Source of the DNA: Gemmatimonadota bacterium
Lineage (GTDB): Bacteria > Gemmatimonadota > Gemmatimonadetes > Longimicrobiales > Gaopeijiaceae
Direction of reading: 5' to 3'
NCBI GenBank assembly: GCA_041390125.1
Contig: JAWKQN010000013.1
Coordinates: forward strand, 1-64,000
DNA: 64,000 bases
Shown here piece by piece: positions 34,382 to 43,329 of this stretch; within the stretch, counting starts at the first letter, position 1, and each line of letters begins with the position of its first letter. A model generated the notes under the pieces. The model was not told the origin of the DNA. It did not search any database and worked only from the letters and a program-made list of their open reading frames with translations. The position numbers and the translations under genes were made by a program.

Positions 34382-36868
34382 TCAGTTCGAACAGTCGAGC
34401 GTCACGCCCGTCGTGCGGATCTCACGCGGTGCCAGTGGCAACAGGATGAGCAGACCGGGGTCCGTGCATTCCGCCGGAAGGTTGCCCAACGTCACGAAGG
34501 CACCCTGCGCGGCGGTGTAGCTGCGGTACACCCCGTCCAGGCCCGTCACACCGAAGGCCGGCCCCGACAGCGTGACACCGGGCATCGGTCCCAGTTGTGG
34601 TGACTCCACCAGGTACCGCAGGTAGGCGCGCTCCGGGCTGAGCGGCACCTGCGGCAGCGGCACCACCGGGGCCGGCTCCACCCACGCCACCTCGCCCAGA
34701 CTGCTGGAGGGAGGCTGCACGGCGCCACAATACGCCGCCGGCTCGAAGAAGGGGTCGCCCGCCAGGGACGGGCACGCCACCTGCCACATGGGCGCCGTGG
34801 CGATGGGGCGCAGGTCGGGCACCGACGCCCAGGGTCCCCGCAGCACCACCTCCACCGAGTCGTAGTTGATCAGGATGCGATTGCCGCGCGCCAGGTCACG
34901 CAGGAACTGGCCCTCGGCGTCCGGCGAGAGGTAGGGCAACGTGGTGGCGGGATCGGCATCCAGGTCTCCGAGCCGGCCGAAGCCGGACACCAGCGACGTA
35001 TCGAATCGGATCGTGCCCGCCTCGAGCTGCGCCCACGTCTCCACCCCATCGATGTCCAGCACGAAGGTCCCCGAATCCGGCTGCGCGTGGACGAGCGCGC
35101 CCACGACGGTCATCGCCGTCCCATCCGTGAGGCGGATGGCGGCCGAACCGGGCTGCGCTCCCACCGGCGCCGGTGCACCGACCAGGCTCACGTTGCGCAA
35201 CGTCGGCCACGACCGCGGCGCGGCGTCTGGGTCGGAGGGCGAGTTGGCCCCCTGCACCGCCACGGCCGCCCCCCCGTCCGCCTGCACCACCAGGAACTGG
35301 ACGGCGCCCGTCCAGCCGTACGACCAGTCCAGACCGGGACCCGCCGAGGCCGTGGTGCGGATCCGTTTCGCGCGGGCCGTGCCGCCGTCGAAGCCGATCC
35401 CACCGGCACCGCTGCGCGCCACGAACAGCTCGCTCAGCACCGTTCCCGTGCCGACGCCCCGGAGAGCGAGCGCCTCCAGGGTGCCTCCGCCCGCACCTTC
35501 CACACGCACCCAGCGCAGCACCCCGCTCGAGTCCGCGGGCTCGCACCCTCCGAACGCGCCGGAGGATGCCGACATCTCCGGACAGCCGCCGACACTGCGA
35601 CCGGCCAGTGCCGGGCTGGAGCCCGCCCCCGAGTTCACCGGGGCGTTTCCGTTCAGCACCAGTCCCTCCCAGCACCCGGCGTTGAGCGCGCCCGTACAGG
35701 TGAAGGTGATGGGCTGTACCGGCGTCCCCTCCGCGTGGAGGCGTCCGTTCCGCGTCACCACCAGGGCCGCTCCCGCACCCGCCTCGATCCGGGTGCCGGC
35801 GGTCACCACCAGCTCGCCGGCCGCGCCCGCTTCGTCTCCCACCTGCACCACGCCCTGCAGCGTGTACACGGTATCCGGGGAGAGCGTGCGCACGCCCGTC
35901 AGGGTGCCGGACAGCGCCGCGGCGCCGACCGGTGCGGGTCGGGGGATGGGATCTCCCACCACCACCTGGTTCTGGCCCAGCGACTCCTGCGCGATCGCGA
36001 GCGCGTCCAGCACGTTGAGCACGCGACGCAGACCTCCGCAGACCTCGAGCCCGGGGGGGCAGGCGTCACCCGGCTCGCCCAGCCCCGGCAGGTTGGCCGG
36101 GCGCACGTTGCCTGCCACCACAGCGTCCCGGTTCGGCGCATCCGAGGCCAGCACCATCTCCTGGTTGCCCACCACCATGTTCACGATGTGCGAGACGTCG
36201 AGCACGTTGATGGTCCCGCTGACGAACGCATCGCCCCAGATCTGCCCGGCACCCGGGACCCGGCCGGGCCCCGACGCCACCACGGCGGCGATGTCCGGAT
36301 CCAGCCATTCGGCCCACTCCAACCAATCGAGCCGGCGCGGCTCGGCCGCACTCGCCACGGCGGCGTCCACGGCGACCCGTTCGGACCACCGCAACCGCAT
36401 CGGCTCCGCGTCCAGGGATCCCGCAACCTCGGCCTCGAAGCGCAGCGAGGCCGGAACGCCCGGACGCGCCGACTCGAACACCAGCAGCGCCATGCGGCCC
36501 GGAAAGCCGTTCGGCGCCACGGCCGCGATCCGCAGGCGACCCGCGTCGGCACCGTCCTCGTTCACCATCGCCAGCACGCCCGCCTCGGGGATCTGTCCCC
36601 GGTAGCGGGCCTCACGCACGTCCCACCGCAGCCAACCCTGCACGGCTCCCAGCCCGTCCTCCACGTTCAGGGCGAGCGTGAAACGCTCTCCCGGCCCGCT
36701 GCTCGCACGATCCACGACGGCGTATCCCGCAACGTCCCCCCGGTCGCTCTCGGCTCCGGCCGGAAGCGCCACGGGGCCGCGATCCACGCAGCCCGCCATC
36801 GTCAGACCCGCGAGCAGGAGCCCCCAACGCGGCCGTTGCGGCCGCGCTCGTTCCCCGACCCGCTCCAT
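34382..36868 (-). CDS. Cohesin-like / dockerin-like / beta-helix lipoprotein, paralogue of 19937-22201
   Basis: An 828-residue lipoprotein. ATG 36868 follows a strong GGAGGAAGG site; the signal ends TMAGC, then VDR. The layout copies the 754-residue paralogue: cohesin-like domain (RFTLALNVEDGLGAVQGWLR) to about 165, dockerin-like halves (ISHIV-type: TINVLDVSHIVNMVVGN and RVLNVLDALAIAQESLGQNQ) separated by an insert with NVRPANLPGLGEPGD and CPPGLEVCGG, then a beta-helix with GTRIEAGAGAALVVTRNGRLHAEGT. The last ~90 residues are a distinct domain with CarbReg-like strands (YLRYLVESPQLGPMPGVTLS) ending in Cys-Ser-Asn. It stands alone on the minus strand, divergent from the amidohydrolase. Confidence 0.8.
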   Translation of the reverse strand: MERVGERARPQRPRWGLLLAGLTMAGCVDRGPVALPAGAESDRGDVAGYAVVDRASSGPGERFTLALNVEDGLGAVQGWLRWDVREARYRGQIPEAGVLAMVNEDGADAGRLRIAAVAPNGFPGRMALLVFESARPGVPASLRFEAEVAGSLDAEPMRLRWSERVAVDAAVASAAEPRRLDWLEWAEWLDPDIAAVVASGPGRVPGAGQIWGDAFVSGTINVLDVSHIVNMVVGNQEMVLASDAPNRDAVVAGNVRPANLPGLGEPGDACPPGLEVCGGLRRVLNVLDALAIAQESLGQNQVVVGDPIPRPAPVGAAALSGTLTGVRTLSPDTVYTLQGVVQVGDEAGAAGELVVTAGTRIEAGAGAALVVTRNGRLHAEGTPVQPITFTCTGALNAGCWEGLVLNGNAPVNSGAGSSPALAGRSVGGCPEMSASSGAFGGCEPADSSGVLRWVRVEGAGGGTLEALALRGVGTGTVLSELFVARSGAGGIGFDGGTARAKRIRTTASAGPGLDWSYGWTGAVQFLVVQADGGAAVAVQGANSPSDPDAAPRSWPTLRNVSLVGAPAPVGAQPGSAAIRLTDGTAMTVVGALVHAQPDSGTFVLDIDGVETWAQLEAGTIRFDTSLVSGFGRLGDLDADPATTLPYLSPDAEGQFLRDLARGNRILINYDSVEVVLRGPWASVPDLRPIATAPMWQVACPSLAGDPFFEPAAYCGAVQPPSSSLGEVAWVEPAPVVPLPQVPLSPERAYLRYLVESPQLGPMPGVTLSGPAFGVTGLDGVYRSYTAAQGAFVTLGNLPAECTDPGLLILLPLAPREIRTTGVTLDCSN

Positions 36869-37075
36869 GCACCTTCCTCCTTCTCGGTGTCCTCCTGGTC
36901 GGCGCCCCGCGAGAGCGCGGGGTCCGCGGTGGAGTCTGTCCGTCGGCGCCGGGGAGCCGGTAGGCCGATCAGGTATCGAACGGGTAGAGAACTGGTGTCG
37001 GGCGGACCGGGGCGCGGGATGCGCGCGGCCGCGCCTCCCCGCATGTTCCGCGGGTCCCTCGACCGGAGGAGTCCC

Positions 37076-38752
37076 GTGGTCCACCCGCCCCACCGCGTCC
37101 GCGCCTTGCTGGCGCTGGCGTCGCTGCTCGGTGCCTGCTCCTCGCCGCCGGAGGTGATCGACGGCGGTGAGCTGGACGTGCTCATCACGGACGCCCGCAT
37201 CGTCGACGGCGCCGGAACGCCCTGGTTCCGCGGGGACGTCGGGATCCGCGGCGACCGAATCGTCGCGGTCGGCGCCCTCGGCGACGTCGAGGCCGAGCGC
37301 GTCATCGACGCGCGTGACCGCGTGCTGGCGCCCGGCTTCATCGACATGATGGGCCAGTCGAGCCTGGTGCTCGTGACGGATCCGCCGAGCGCGGAGAGCA
37401 AGCTGCGGCAGGGGATCACCACCTACCTGTCCGGCGAGGGCGGCTCGCCGGCACCCCAGCGCTCGGACGACCCCGGCACCGCCGATCTACCGAGCGGGAT
37501 GGTGGGTTGGACCACGTTCGCCGAGTACTTCACGGCGCTCGAGGCCGAAGGCATCCCCCTCAACGTGGTGCACAACGTAGGGCTGACGCAGGTCCGGCGT
37601 GTGGTGCTCGGCGATGAAGACGTAGCGCCCACCGCCGAACAGCTGGACCAGATGAAGGCGCTGGTCCGGCAGGCCATGGAGGACGGCGCGGTGGGCGTCT
37701 CCACGTCGCTGATCTATCCGCCGGCCATCTACGCCTCCACCGAGGAGCTCGCCGCCTTGGCCGAGGTGGCCGGGCAGTACGGTGGCGTCTACTTCACGCA
37801 CATGCGCAACGAGAGCTTCGCGGTGCTGGAGGCGATCCGCGAAGCGCTGACCATCGGATCCCGCGGCGGTGTTCCCGTCCACATCTACCACCTGAAGGCG
37901 GCGGGGCGGGCCAACTGGCCGCTCATGCGGCAGGCGCTGGCGCTCATCGATTCGGCTCGTGCCGCCGGTCAGGACGTCACGGCCGACGTGTACCCCTACG
38001 TGCGCAACGGCATCGGGCTGACGTCCTTCCTGCATCCCCGACACTACGCACGCGGCAGCGACGTCTTCCTGGCCACCCTGGACGACCCGACCGTGCGGGC
38101 CGAGCTCCGCCGCGAGGTGGAGCGCACGGCGGACTGGGAGAACTGGTACCGCCACGTGGGATCGGACTGGAACAACGTGCTGATCGTGGAGGCGCCGGAC
38201 GGCATCGACCCCGCGGTGATCGGCGGTTCCGTGGCCGACGCGGCCCGGGTGCTGGGCACACCCGACGCGTGGAGCGCGTTCTTCGAGCTGGTGAAGACGG
38301 GCGGCGTGAGCGTCAACCCGCTCAGCATGGACGAGCAGCAGAAGTGGGATGCGCTGCGCGCCCCGTACATGATGATCGACACGGACGCCTCCCCCGTGAA
38401 CCCGGCCAGCGAGCGGAGTGCCCATCCCCGCGCGTTCGGGACCTTCCCGCGCGTGATCGCCAAGTACGTGCGCGAGGACGGTGTGATCACCCTGGAGGAC
38501 GCCGTGCGGCGCATGACGTCCCTGGCCGCCCGCCGGCTGCAGCTCTACGACCGCGGGCTGATCGCGCCCGGCATGGCGGCCGACCTGGTGCTGTTCGACC
38601 CGGAGCGCATCACCGACCGCGCGGACTTCACGGATCCCATGCGCTACGCCGAAGGGGTGGACTTCCTGATCGTGAACGGCGTGCCGGTGATCGACGACGG
38701 CCGCCTGACGGAGGCCCGGCCGGGTCGGTTGCTGCGGCGGGCGGAGCGGTAG
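37076..38752 (+). CDS. Exported D-aminoacylase-like amidohydrolase lipoprotein
   Basis: A 558-residue metal-dependent amidohydrolase of the N-acyl-D-amino-acid deacylase group. Start is GTG 37076 with GGAGGA six bases upstream, giving a signal ending LLGAC, then SSPPE (upstream ATG 37019 and 37043 lack such a site). Metal-site candidates: GEG after strand beta-2, HMRNES, IYHLKAAG and MIDTDASPV. The usual first-strand HxH is absent: PGFIDMMGQSS has no His. A C-terminal IAPGMAADLVLFDPE closes the barrel. Such proteins can cleave N-acyl-D-amino acids or D-amino-acid-containing dipeptides. It may feed the D-to-L pathway at 51.6-55.9 kb. Confidence 0.85.
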   Translation: MVHPPHRVRALLALASLLGACSSPPEVIDGGELDVLITDARIVDGAGTPWFRGDVGIRGDRIVAVGALGDVEAERVIDARDRVLAPGFIDMMGQSSLVLVTDPPSAESKLRQGITTYLSGEGGSPAPQRSDDPGTADLPSGMVGWTTFAEYFTALEAEGIPLNVVHNVGLTQVRRVVLGDEDVAPTAEQLDQMKALVRQAMEDGAVGVSTSLIYPPAIYASTEELAALAEVAGQYGGVYFTHMRNESFAVLEAIREALTIGSRGGVPVHIYHLKAAGRANWPLMRQALALIDSARAAGQDVTADVYPYVRNGIGLTSFLHPRHYARGSDVFLATLDDPTVRAELRREVERTADWENWYRHVGSDWNNVLIVEAPDGIDPAVIGGSVADAARVLGTPDAWSAFFELVKTGGVSVNPLSMDEQQKWDALRAPYMMIDTDASPVNPASERSAHPRAFGTFPRVIAKYVREDGVITLEDAVRRMTSLAARRLQLYDRGLIAPGMAADLVLFDPERITDRADFTDPMRYAEGVDFLIVNGVPVIDDGRLTEARPGRLLRRAER

Positions 38753-38840
38753 CCGCGGGATCCCGATCGGGCCGGTGCAGGACGAGCCGCCCGCTCCCAC
38801 CGGGAGAAGGCCCCGAGCGTGCGCGCCGCCGTCGCGGCGG

Positions 38841-38864
38841 CCGGGGGACGTCTCCGTCCCCCGG
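38841..38864. terminator. Perfect 10-bp tetraloop hairpin, bidirectional terminator
   Basis: CCGGGGGACG and CGTCCCCCGG pair exactly around the loop TCTC. Located between the convergent ends of the amidohydrolase (38752) and MerR gene (38873). The plus side is followed by CTCCCTTCCT, only mildly T-rich. Confidence 0.58.
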
Positions 38865-38872
38865 CTCCCTTC

Positions 38873-39628
38873 CTACTGCCGCGCCGCGTTGGCTTCGATG
38901 GCCTCGCGGACGAACTGCGCCAATCCCGGCTCGTGCTGATCGTACGTGGCCGTGAAGCGCGGGTCCTCCGTGTACATGGCACCCAGGCTGGCGTGCATCT
39001 TCGGCGAACAGTCGTAGAACCAGCGGCAGATGTGCTGCCGTGCCTCCTCGGCGGTGGCGAGCGCCGCCTCGTCCGTGGGCGCCGCGCCCGCTCGCTTCAA
39101 CTCCACGAAGCGCGCCATGGTCTGGTCGCCTTCCTCCTTGATGCGCAGCCACTCCTGCTTGCCGTACCGCTTCGCGCGCCGGGTCGACTCCTTGTAGGCG
39201 TCCGTCTCGCCCCAGCGCTCCTCCACCTCCGCCTCGTACTGGGCGGGATCGAAGTCCCCGAACACCTCCAGCTTGTCCTTGGCGTCCATCTGGATCCCCC
39301 TGGTCTCCGCGTGCAACGCGGCGTCGACGGCTCCGATGAGCCGGTCCAGCCGCGCACGCTTCTCGTTCAACAGACGGCGGTGGTCCAGCAGGGCGCTCCG
39401 GCGCTCATAGGTCGGATCGCCCAGCACCGCGGCGATCTCGTCCAGGGCCATGCCCAGCTCCCGGTAGAACAGGAGCTCCTGCAGGCGGGAGACGTCGTCG
39501 TCACTGTAGAGCCGGTACCCGGCCGCGCTGCGGCCGCTCGGCTCCAGCAGGCCGATCTCGTCGTAGTGATGGAGCGTGCGGACGGTGATGCCCGCCATCT
39601 CCGCCACGGCCCCCACGGTGTAGCTCAT
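38873..39628 (-). CDS. MerR-family regulator with TipAS-like ligand domain
   Basis: A 251-residue transcription factor. The MerR helix-turn-helix is at 1-70 (TVGAVAEMAGITVRTLHHYD, YRLYSDDDVSRLQELLFYRE). A coiled coil follows (LLNEKRARLDRLIGAVDAAL). Residues 115-251 resemble TipAS, the antibiotic-binding domain (EVEERWGETDAYKES, WFYDCSPKMHASLGAMY). TipA-type proteins sense thiopeptides and activate their own promoter. ATG 39628 has GGAGG six bases upstream. The promoter at 39647-39677 has the MerR-class 19-bp spacer with a palindrome inside. No obvious resistance gene adjoins it. Confidence 0.9.
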   Translation of the reverse strand: MSYTVGAVAEMAGITVRTLHHYDEIGLLEPSGRSAAGYRLYSDDDVSRLQELLFYRELGMALDEIAAVLGDPTYERRSALLDHRRLLNEKRARLDRLIGAVDAALHAETRGIQMDAKDKLEVFGDFDPAQYEAEVEERWGETDAYKESTRRAKRYGKQEWLRIKEEGDQTMARFVELKRAGAAPTDEAALATAEEARQHICRWFYDCSPKMHASLGAMYTEDPRFTATYDQHEPGLAQFVREAIEANAARQ

Positions 39629-39646
39629 GGTCCACCTCCGGGCAGG

Positions 39647-39677
39647 ACGCTACACCCTCACGATACGTGAGGGTCAA
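39647..39677 (-). promoter_or_regulatory. MerR-type promoter with overlapping operator
   Basis: On the minus strand, TTGACC (39672-39677) and TAGCGT (39647-39652) are separated by 19 bp, the lengthened spacer characteristic of MerR-activated promoters. A perfect 9-3-9 palindrome at 39654-39674 (ACCCTCACG-ATA-CGTGAGGGT) lies between them. The transcript would start about 12 bases before the MerR/TipAS gene's ATG, so autoregulation is likely. Confidence 0.8.
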
Positions 39678-39726
39678 GGGGGCGTCAGGCCCGGGCGTGA
39701 CCGCGGCAGGAGTCCCGTGACGCCGG

Positions 39727-42045
39727 CTACCGCCAGCGCTCCTCCTTGACCTCGGCGAGCACCGACGACAGCTCGTTGAAGACCACCTCGTCGGGTCGAC
39801 GGGGGAGCAGCGGGAAGTCGACCTCCGTCACCGGCCCCTTCACGAGGACGCGGAAGCGGGCCCAGCCCTCGTCGCCGAACCCGACCCGCACCGGCACGAT
39901 CATCTGGAAGTCGTCGGGGACGTCCTCCTGCAGGATGCGGGCGCGGATCTGATAGCCCTCGGCCGTCTCCTCCCCCGTCCAGGAGAAGCGCCAGGTGGGG
40001 ATCTCATTGCCGTAGACCCACTGGTCGAAGAACCAGGTCATGTCCACGCCCAGGTGCTGCTCAGACAGCCGCTTCAGGTCCTCCGTGCCGATCGGACCCC
40101 GCTGGCCGAGCTGATACAGATCCTGCATCACACCCTTGAAGATGCTCTCGTCCATGGTGTCCAGGTCGAGCATCAGGTTGCGCAGCATCTGGATGACCCA
40201 GGCGCCCTTCTCGTACACGACGATCTGGTAGTCCTCCTCCGTGCGGCTGGAGAACACGCGCGGGCCGAGCCCGATGGGTCCGGACTTGCCGCGTCGCTCC
40301 AGGATGCGGCGCTTGGCATCGTCAAGCCGGTCGAAGTACAGCTCGTTGTTCATCAGCACGCGCTGCATGTACCACAGGCCGCTGAACTCGGCGAGACCCT
40401 CCGACAGCCAGGTGTCCCGATACGTGCGGGGCCGCGCGGAGAGGCCCCACCACAGGTGGGCCACCTCGTGCGCGCGGAAGATCTCGTCGTGGCCCTTCGA
40501 GCCCGTCCACTGGAACGTCACCCAGGAGAGCTGCAGCATCTCCGGGAAGGCCTGTCCGTGGCTGTAGGGGATCTCGGTGACCAGGAGCGCGTCCACGGGC
40601 GCGGGACCGTAAGCCTCCGTGAAGAACGCGAGGCTGTTGACGATATCGGAGCCCACCTGCTGGGCGATATCCTGCTGCAGGAGCAGCCCTTCGAGGCGCT
40701 TGTGCGCCCGCTCCGCCACCTGGAGGCGCACCGCGGGAACGCGCCCGTTGTCGAACGGCGTCTCCGTGAACTCGCCCAGGTTGAACGAGGCGTGGGGGGA
40801 AGGCTTCGTGACCTCCCAGTGCGCGTAGACGACGTCCCCTTCCTGCCGGCGTTCGGTCTCGACCCCGGTCCCCGCGAACGTATAGCGGGCCGGATAGGTG
40901 AACTCGAGATCGAACGTGGCGTCCACGTCACCCGCCACCGGATACCAACCCGTCATGGAGCGGATGAACACCCACCCCTCGACCCGCCGGATGAGGTCCC
41001 CCCCGTAGAAGAACTCCACCTCGTGGCCCGACCCGCCCTCCACCGCGCCCGGGGTGCGGACCCAGAGCTGGTACGCGTCGTCGTCGCGCACGTGCGGCGT
41101 GCGCACACCGGCCCACCGGACCGAATCCACCTTCAGCTCACGGAACAGTCGGAAGGGGATCCACTGCTCACCTGCTCCGTTCACGATCACGAACGGGCGC
41201 GCGACGGCCTGGAAGTCCAGGTTGTCCTGGATGACCACGTCCACATCGTAGTGCAGGACCTCCGCGGCCGGCCGGTCGCGGTCCACCCAGGTCGGGTCAC
41301 GCTCCCGCTCGATGTCGAAGCTGGCCACGACGTCGTACACCCGACCGCGGCGTGCCTTGCGACCGAGCGAGACGCTCTCGCCCAGCGAGGCGTCGTAGCG
41401 ATAGTAGACGGGGTCGCCGTCCTCCAGCTCCATGTGCGCGTGGAAGAGCGCGGTGGAGTCTCCGTTCAGGAAGGTGCGCATCACCCCGATGTCGAAGCCC
41501 AGATCGTCGTCCTCCGCCTCCAGGTAGCGGACGGCGTCGCGCACGGCGTTCTCGGCGCCGTTGGGCACGGCGCTCGCGGCGAAGGTCAGCTGCCCCTCCA
41601 GCTCGGCGGCGGTTCCGTCTCCGAACAGGAGGACCACGGACTTGACGGCCAGATCCAGCGAGTCGGAGCGGAAGGCGCGGCGCAGCTGATCCCGCTCCAC
41701 CGGGTGGCTGGCGCGGAACCCGAAACGCGCGCGCCCCGTGTACACGGCGCCTATGATGCGACCCTCCAGCCGCAGGAGGGCCAGACGCCCCGGACCGAGC
41801 GCCAGCCGCGCCGCCGGGCGCTCCAGCACCAGGGACCGCACGTCGGCCACGGCGCCGGGGTCGGGCTTCAACGAGCCGATGGCGGACCGGAGGGCCAGGT
41901 ACTCGTTGGCGGGAGCCTGACCCACGAGACCGGCGGGAAGGGCGACCAGGAGGCCAGCCAGAGCCAACGCAGCGGCGGCCCGGCGTGGGTGCGGTGGAGA
42001 CACGGGGGGATCTCGTGCGAGGGGAGCGAGGTGGGCGCAGCCCAT
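39727..42045 (-). CDS. M1-family (gluzincin) aminopeptidase-like protein
   Basis: A 772-residue secreted peptidase homologue. HEVAHLWWG and, about 18 residues on, WLSEGLAEFSG provide the HExxH...E zinc site of M1 peptidases. The N-terminal ~450 residues are beta-rich domains and the C-terminus lacks the helical domain of full-length aminopeptidases N. ATG 42045 is used; the GTG at 42003 begins directly at the signal peptide (PHPRRAAAALALAGLL) and is an alternative. It is 90 bp downstream of the PLP enzyme gene, same strand. Substrate: N-terminal residues of peptides, inferred. Confidence 0.85.
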   Translation of the reverse strand: MGCAHLAPLARDPPVSPPHPRRAAAALALAGLLVALPAGLVGQAPANEYLALRSAIGSLKPDPGAVADVRSLVLERPAARLALGPGRLALLRLEGRIIGAVYTGRARFGFRASHPVERDQLRRAFRSDSLDLAVKSVVLLFGDGTAAELEGQLTFAASAVPNGAENAVRDAVRYLEAEDDDLGFDIGVMRTFLNGDSTALFHAHMELEDGDPVYYRYDASLGESVSLGRKARRGRVYDVVASFDIERERDPTWVDRDRPAAEVLHYDVDVVIQDNLDFQAVARPFVIVNGAGEQWIPFRLFRELKVDSVRWAGVRTPHVRDDDAYQLWVRTPGAVEGGSGHEVEFFYGGDLIRRVEGWVFIRSMTGWYPVAGDVDATFDLEFTYPARYTFAGTGVETERRQEGDVVYAHWEVTKPSPHASFNLGEFTETPFDNGRVPAVRLQVAERAHKRLEGLLLQQDIAQQVGSDIVNSLAFFTEAYGPAPVDALLVTEIPYSHGQAFPEMLQLSWVTFQWTGSKGHDEIFRAHEVAHLWWGLSARPRTYRDTWLSEGLAEFSGLWYMQRVLMNNELYFDRLDDAKRRILERRGKSGPIGLGPRVFSSRTEEDYQIVVYEKGAWVIQMLRNLMLDLDTMDESIFKGVMQDLYQLGQRGPIGTEDLKRLSEQHLGVDMTWFFDQWVYGNEIPTWRFSWTGEETAEGYQIRARILQEDVPDDFQMIVPVRVGFGDEGWARFRVLVKGPVTEVDFPLLPRRPDEVVFNELSSVLAEVKEERWR

Positions 42046-42141
42046 CCGCAAGCAGGGAACATGCCCCGGCTGCGGTGCTGTGGAAACCCCGCTACGGTCA
42101 CGGCTCCGGTACGGAGCCGCTGCCGCAGCGCCACAGATCGC

Positions 42142-43329
42142 TCAGCTTTCCCGCAGCACCTGTGTCAGCGCCGCCACGTCCTCGGCGTCGTTGTAGACGT
42201 GGGGTGAGATGCGCAGCGCGCTGCCCCGACGCGAGACGTACACGCCGGCGCGGGACAGGGTGGACGTCACTCCGTCCAGGTCCACCCCGGCGGGAGCACG
42301 CAGCCCGAAGAGGTGCTCGCCCCGCCAGGCCCTGTCCTCCACCGCCCAGCCACGCTCCTCCGCCACCGCGAGCAGCTCGCGCGTGAGCGAGGCGCAGTAG
42401 TCCTGGATGCGCTCGGGCGTCCACTCCAGGACCAGGTCGAGCGCCGCCGACAGCATCGGCACCAGGATGAAGTTGCTGCGCTCGCCCACATCGTAGCGGA
42501 CGGCCCCGGGCGCGTAGTCGTCCACGTAGTCCACGAGGCCGGAGAAGTTCTCGCTGCCTTTGCGCGCGATCCACGTCTCCTCGAGCGGCTGTCCGCCGTC
42601 GAAGCGAGGCCCGTACCACGCCAGCCCGGTGGAGTAGGGCCCCATGAGCCACTTGTACCCGGCCGCGATCACCGCGTCGGGGCGGATGCGCTCCACATCG
42701 AAGGGCAGCGCACCGATGGACTGCGTGCCATCGAGGATGAACGCGGCGCCGACGTCGCGGGCGCGGGCACCGATGGCGTCGAGGTCGAAGCGGGTGCCGT
42801 CGGTCCAGTGCACGGTGCCCATGGCCACCACGGCGGTGTTCGCATCGATGGCGTCCAGCGAGCGGGCCGTCCACTCCGGCCCGCGCGGTCCCGTGGCCGC
42901 GGGCCGGACGACCCGGAGCTCCGCGCCGTGCCGCTGGCAGAGGGACCGCCAGCTGTAGACGTTGCCCGGGAACTGCTCATGCATGACCACCACGTTGCGG
43001 CCCGACCCCAGGTCCACGTTGCGCGCGCAGGTGGCGACGCCATACGAGACCGAGGGCAGGATGGCCACCCGCTCGGCGTCCGGCGCGTGGATCAGGCGCG
43101 CGAACCGCTGCCGGAGCCGGGTGGAGTCGCGGAAGAAGTCCTCGGGCCCGATCTCCGTGGGGACGGCCTTGCGCCCGATGGCATGCACGCCGGTCTCTTC
43201 CACGGAGCGGGCGAGCGGAGAGAGATAGGCGCAGTTGAGCCAGTGCACGTCTCGGGGCAGACGGAACTGGGCGCGCTGGCAGGACAGGGCGGCGGAAGCG
43301 GTCTCGGTGGTCATGGGAGGCGAAGTCAT
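42142..43329 (-). CDS. PLP-dependent class V aminotransferase-like enzyme
   Basis: A 395-residue fold-type I PLP enzyme of the aminotransferase class V group (cysteine desulfurase/isopenicillin N epimerase/kynureninase relatives). GYKWLMGPYSTG holds the Schiff-base Lys; DGTQSIGALPFDV provides the cofactor Asp; the N-terminus contains LNCAYLSPLA. ATG 43329 overlaps the TRAP permease stop by one base (TGATG), and ATG 43314 is an alternative. Its role with a transporter upstream suggests use of the imported acid, but the reaction is unknown. Confidence 0.84.
   Translation of the reverse strand: MTSPPMTTETASAALSCQRAQFRLPRDVHWLNCAYLSPLARSVEETGVHAIGRKAVPTEIGPEDFFRDSTRLRQRFARLIHAPDAERVAILPSVSYGVATCARNVDLGSGRNVVVMHEQFPGNVYSWRSLCQRHGAELRVVRPAATGPRGPEWTARSLDAIDANTAVVAMGTVHWTDGTRFDLDAIGARARDVGAAFILDGTQSIGALPFDVERIRPDAVIAAGYKWLMGPYSTGLAWYGPRFDGGQPLEETWIARKGSENFSGLVDYVDDYAPGAVRYDVGERSNFILVPMLSAALDLVLEWTPERIQDYCASLTRELLAVAEERGWAVEDRAWRGEHLFGLRAPAGVDLDGVTSTLSRAGVYVSRRGSALRISPHVYNDAEDVAALTQVLRES

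Noticed and set aside
35087..37075. Upstream extension of the amidohydrolase frame
   Set aside because: Antisense to the beta-helix gene; a GTG at 37076 with a strong Shine-Dalgarno and lipoprotein signal is the better start.
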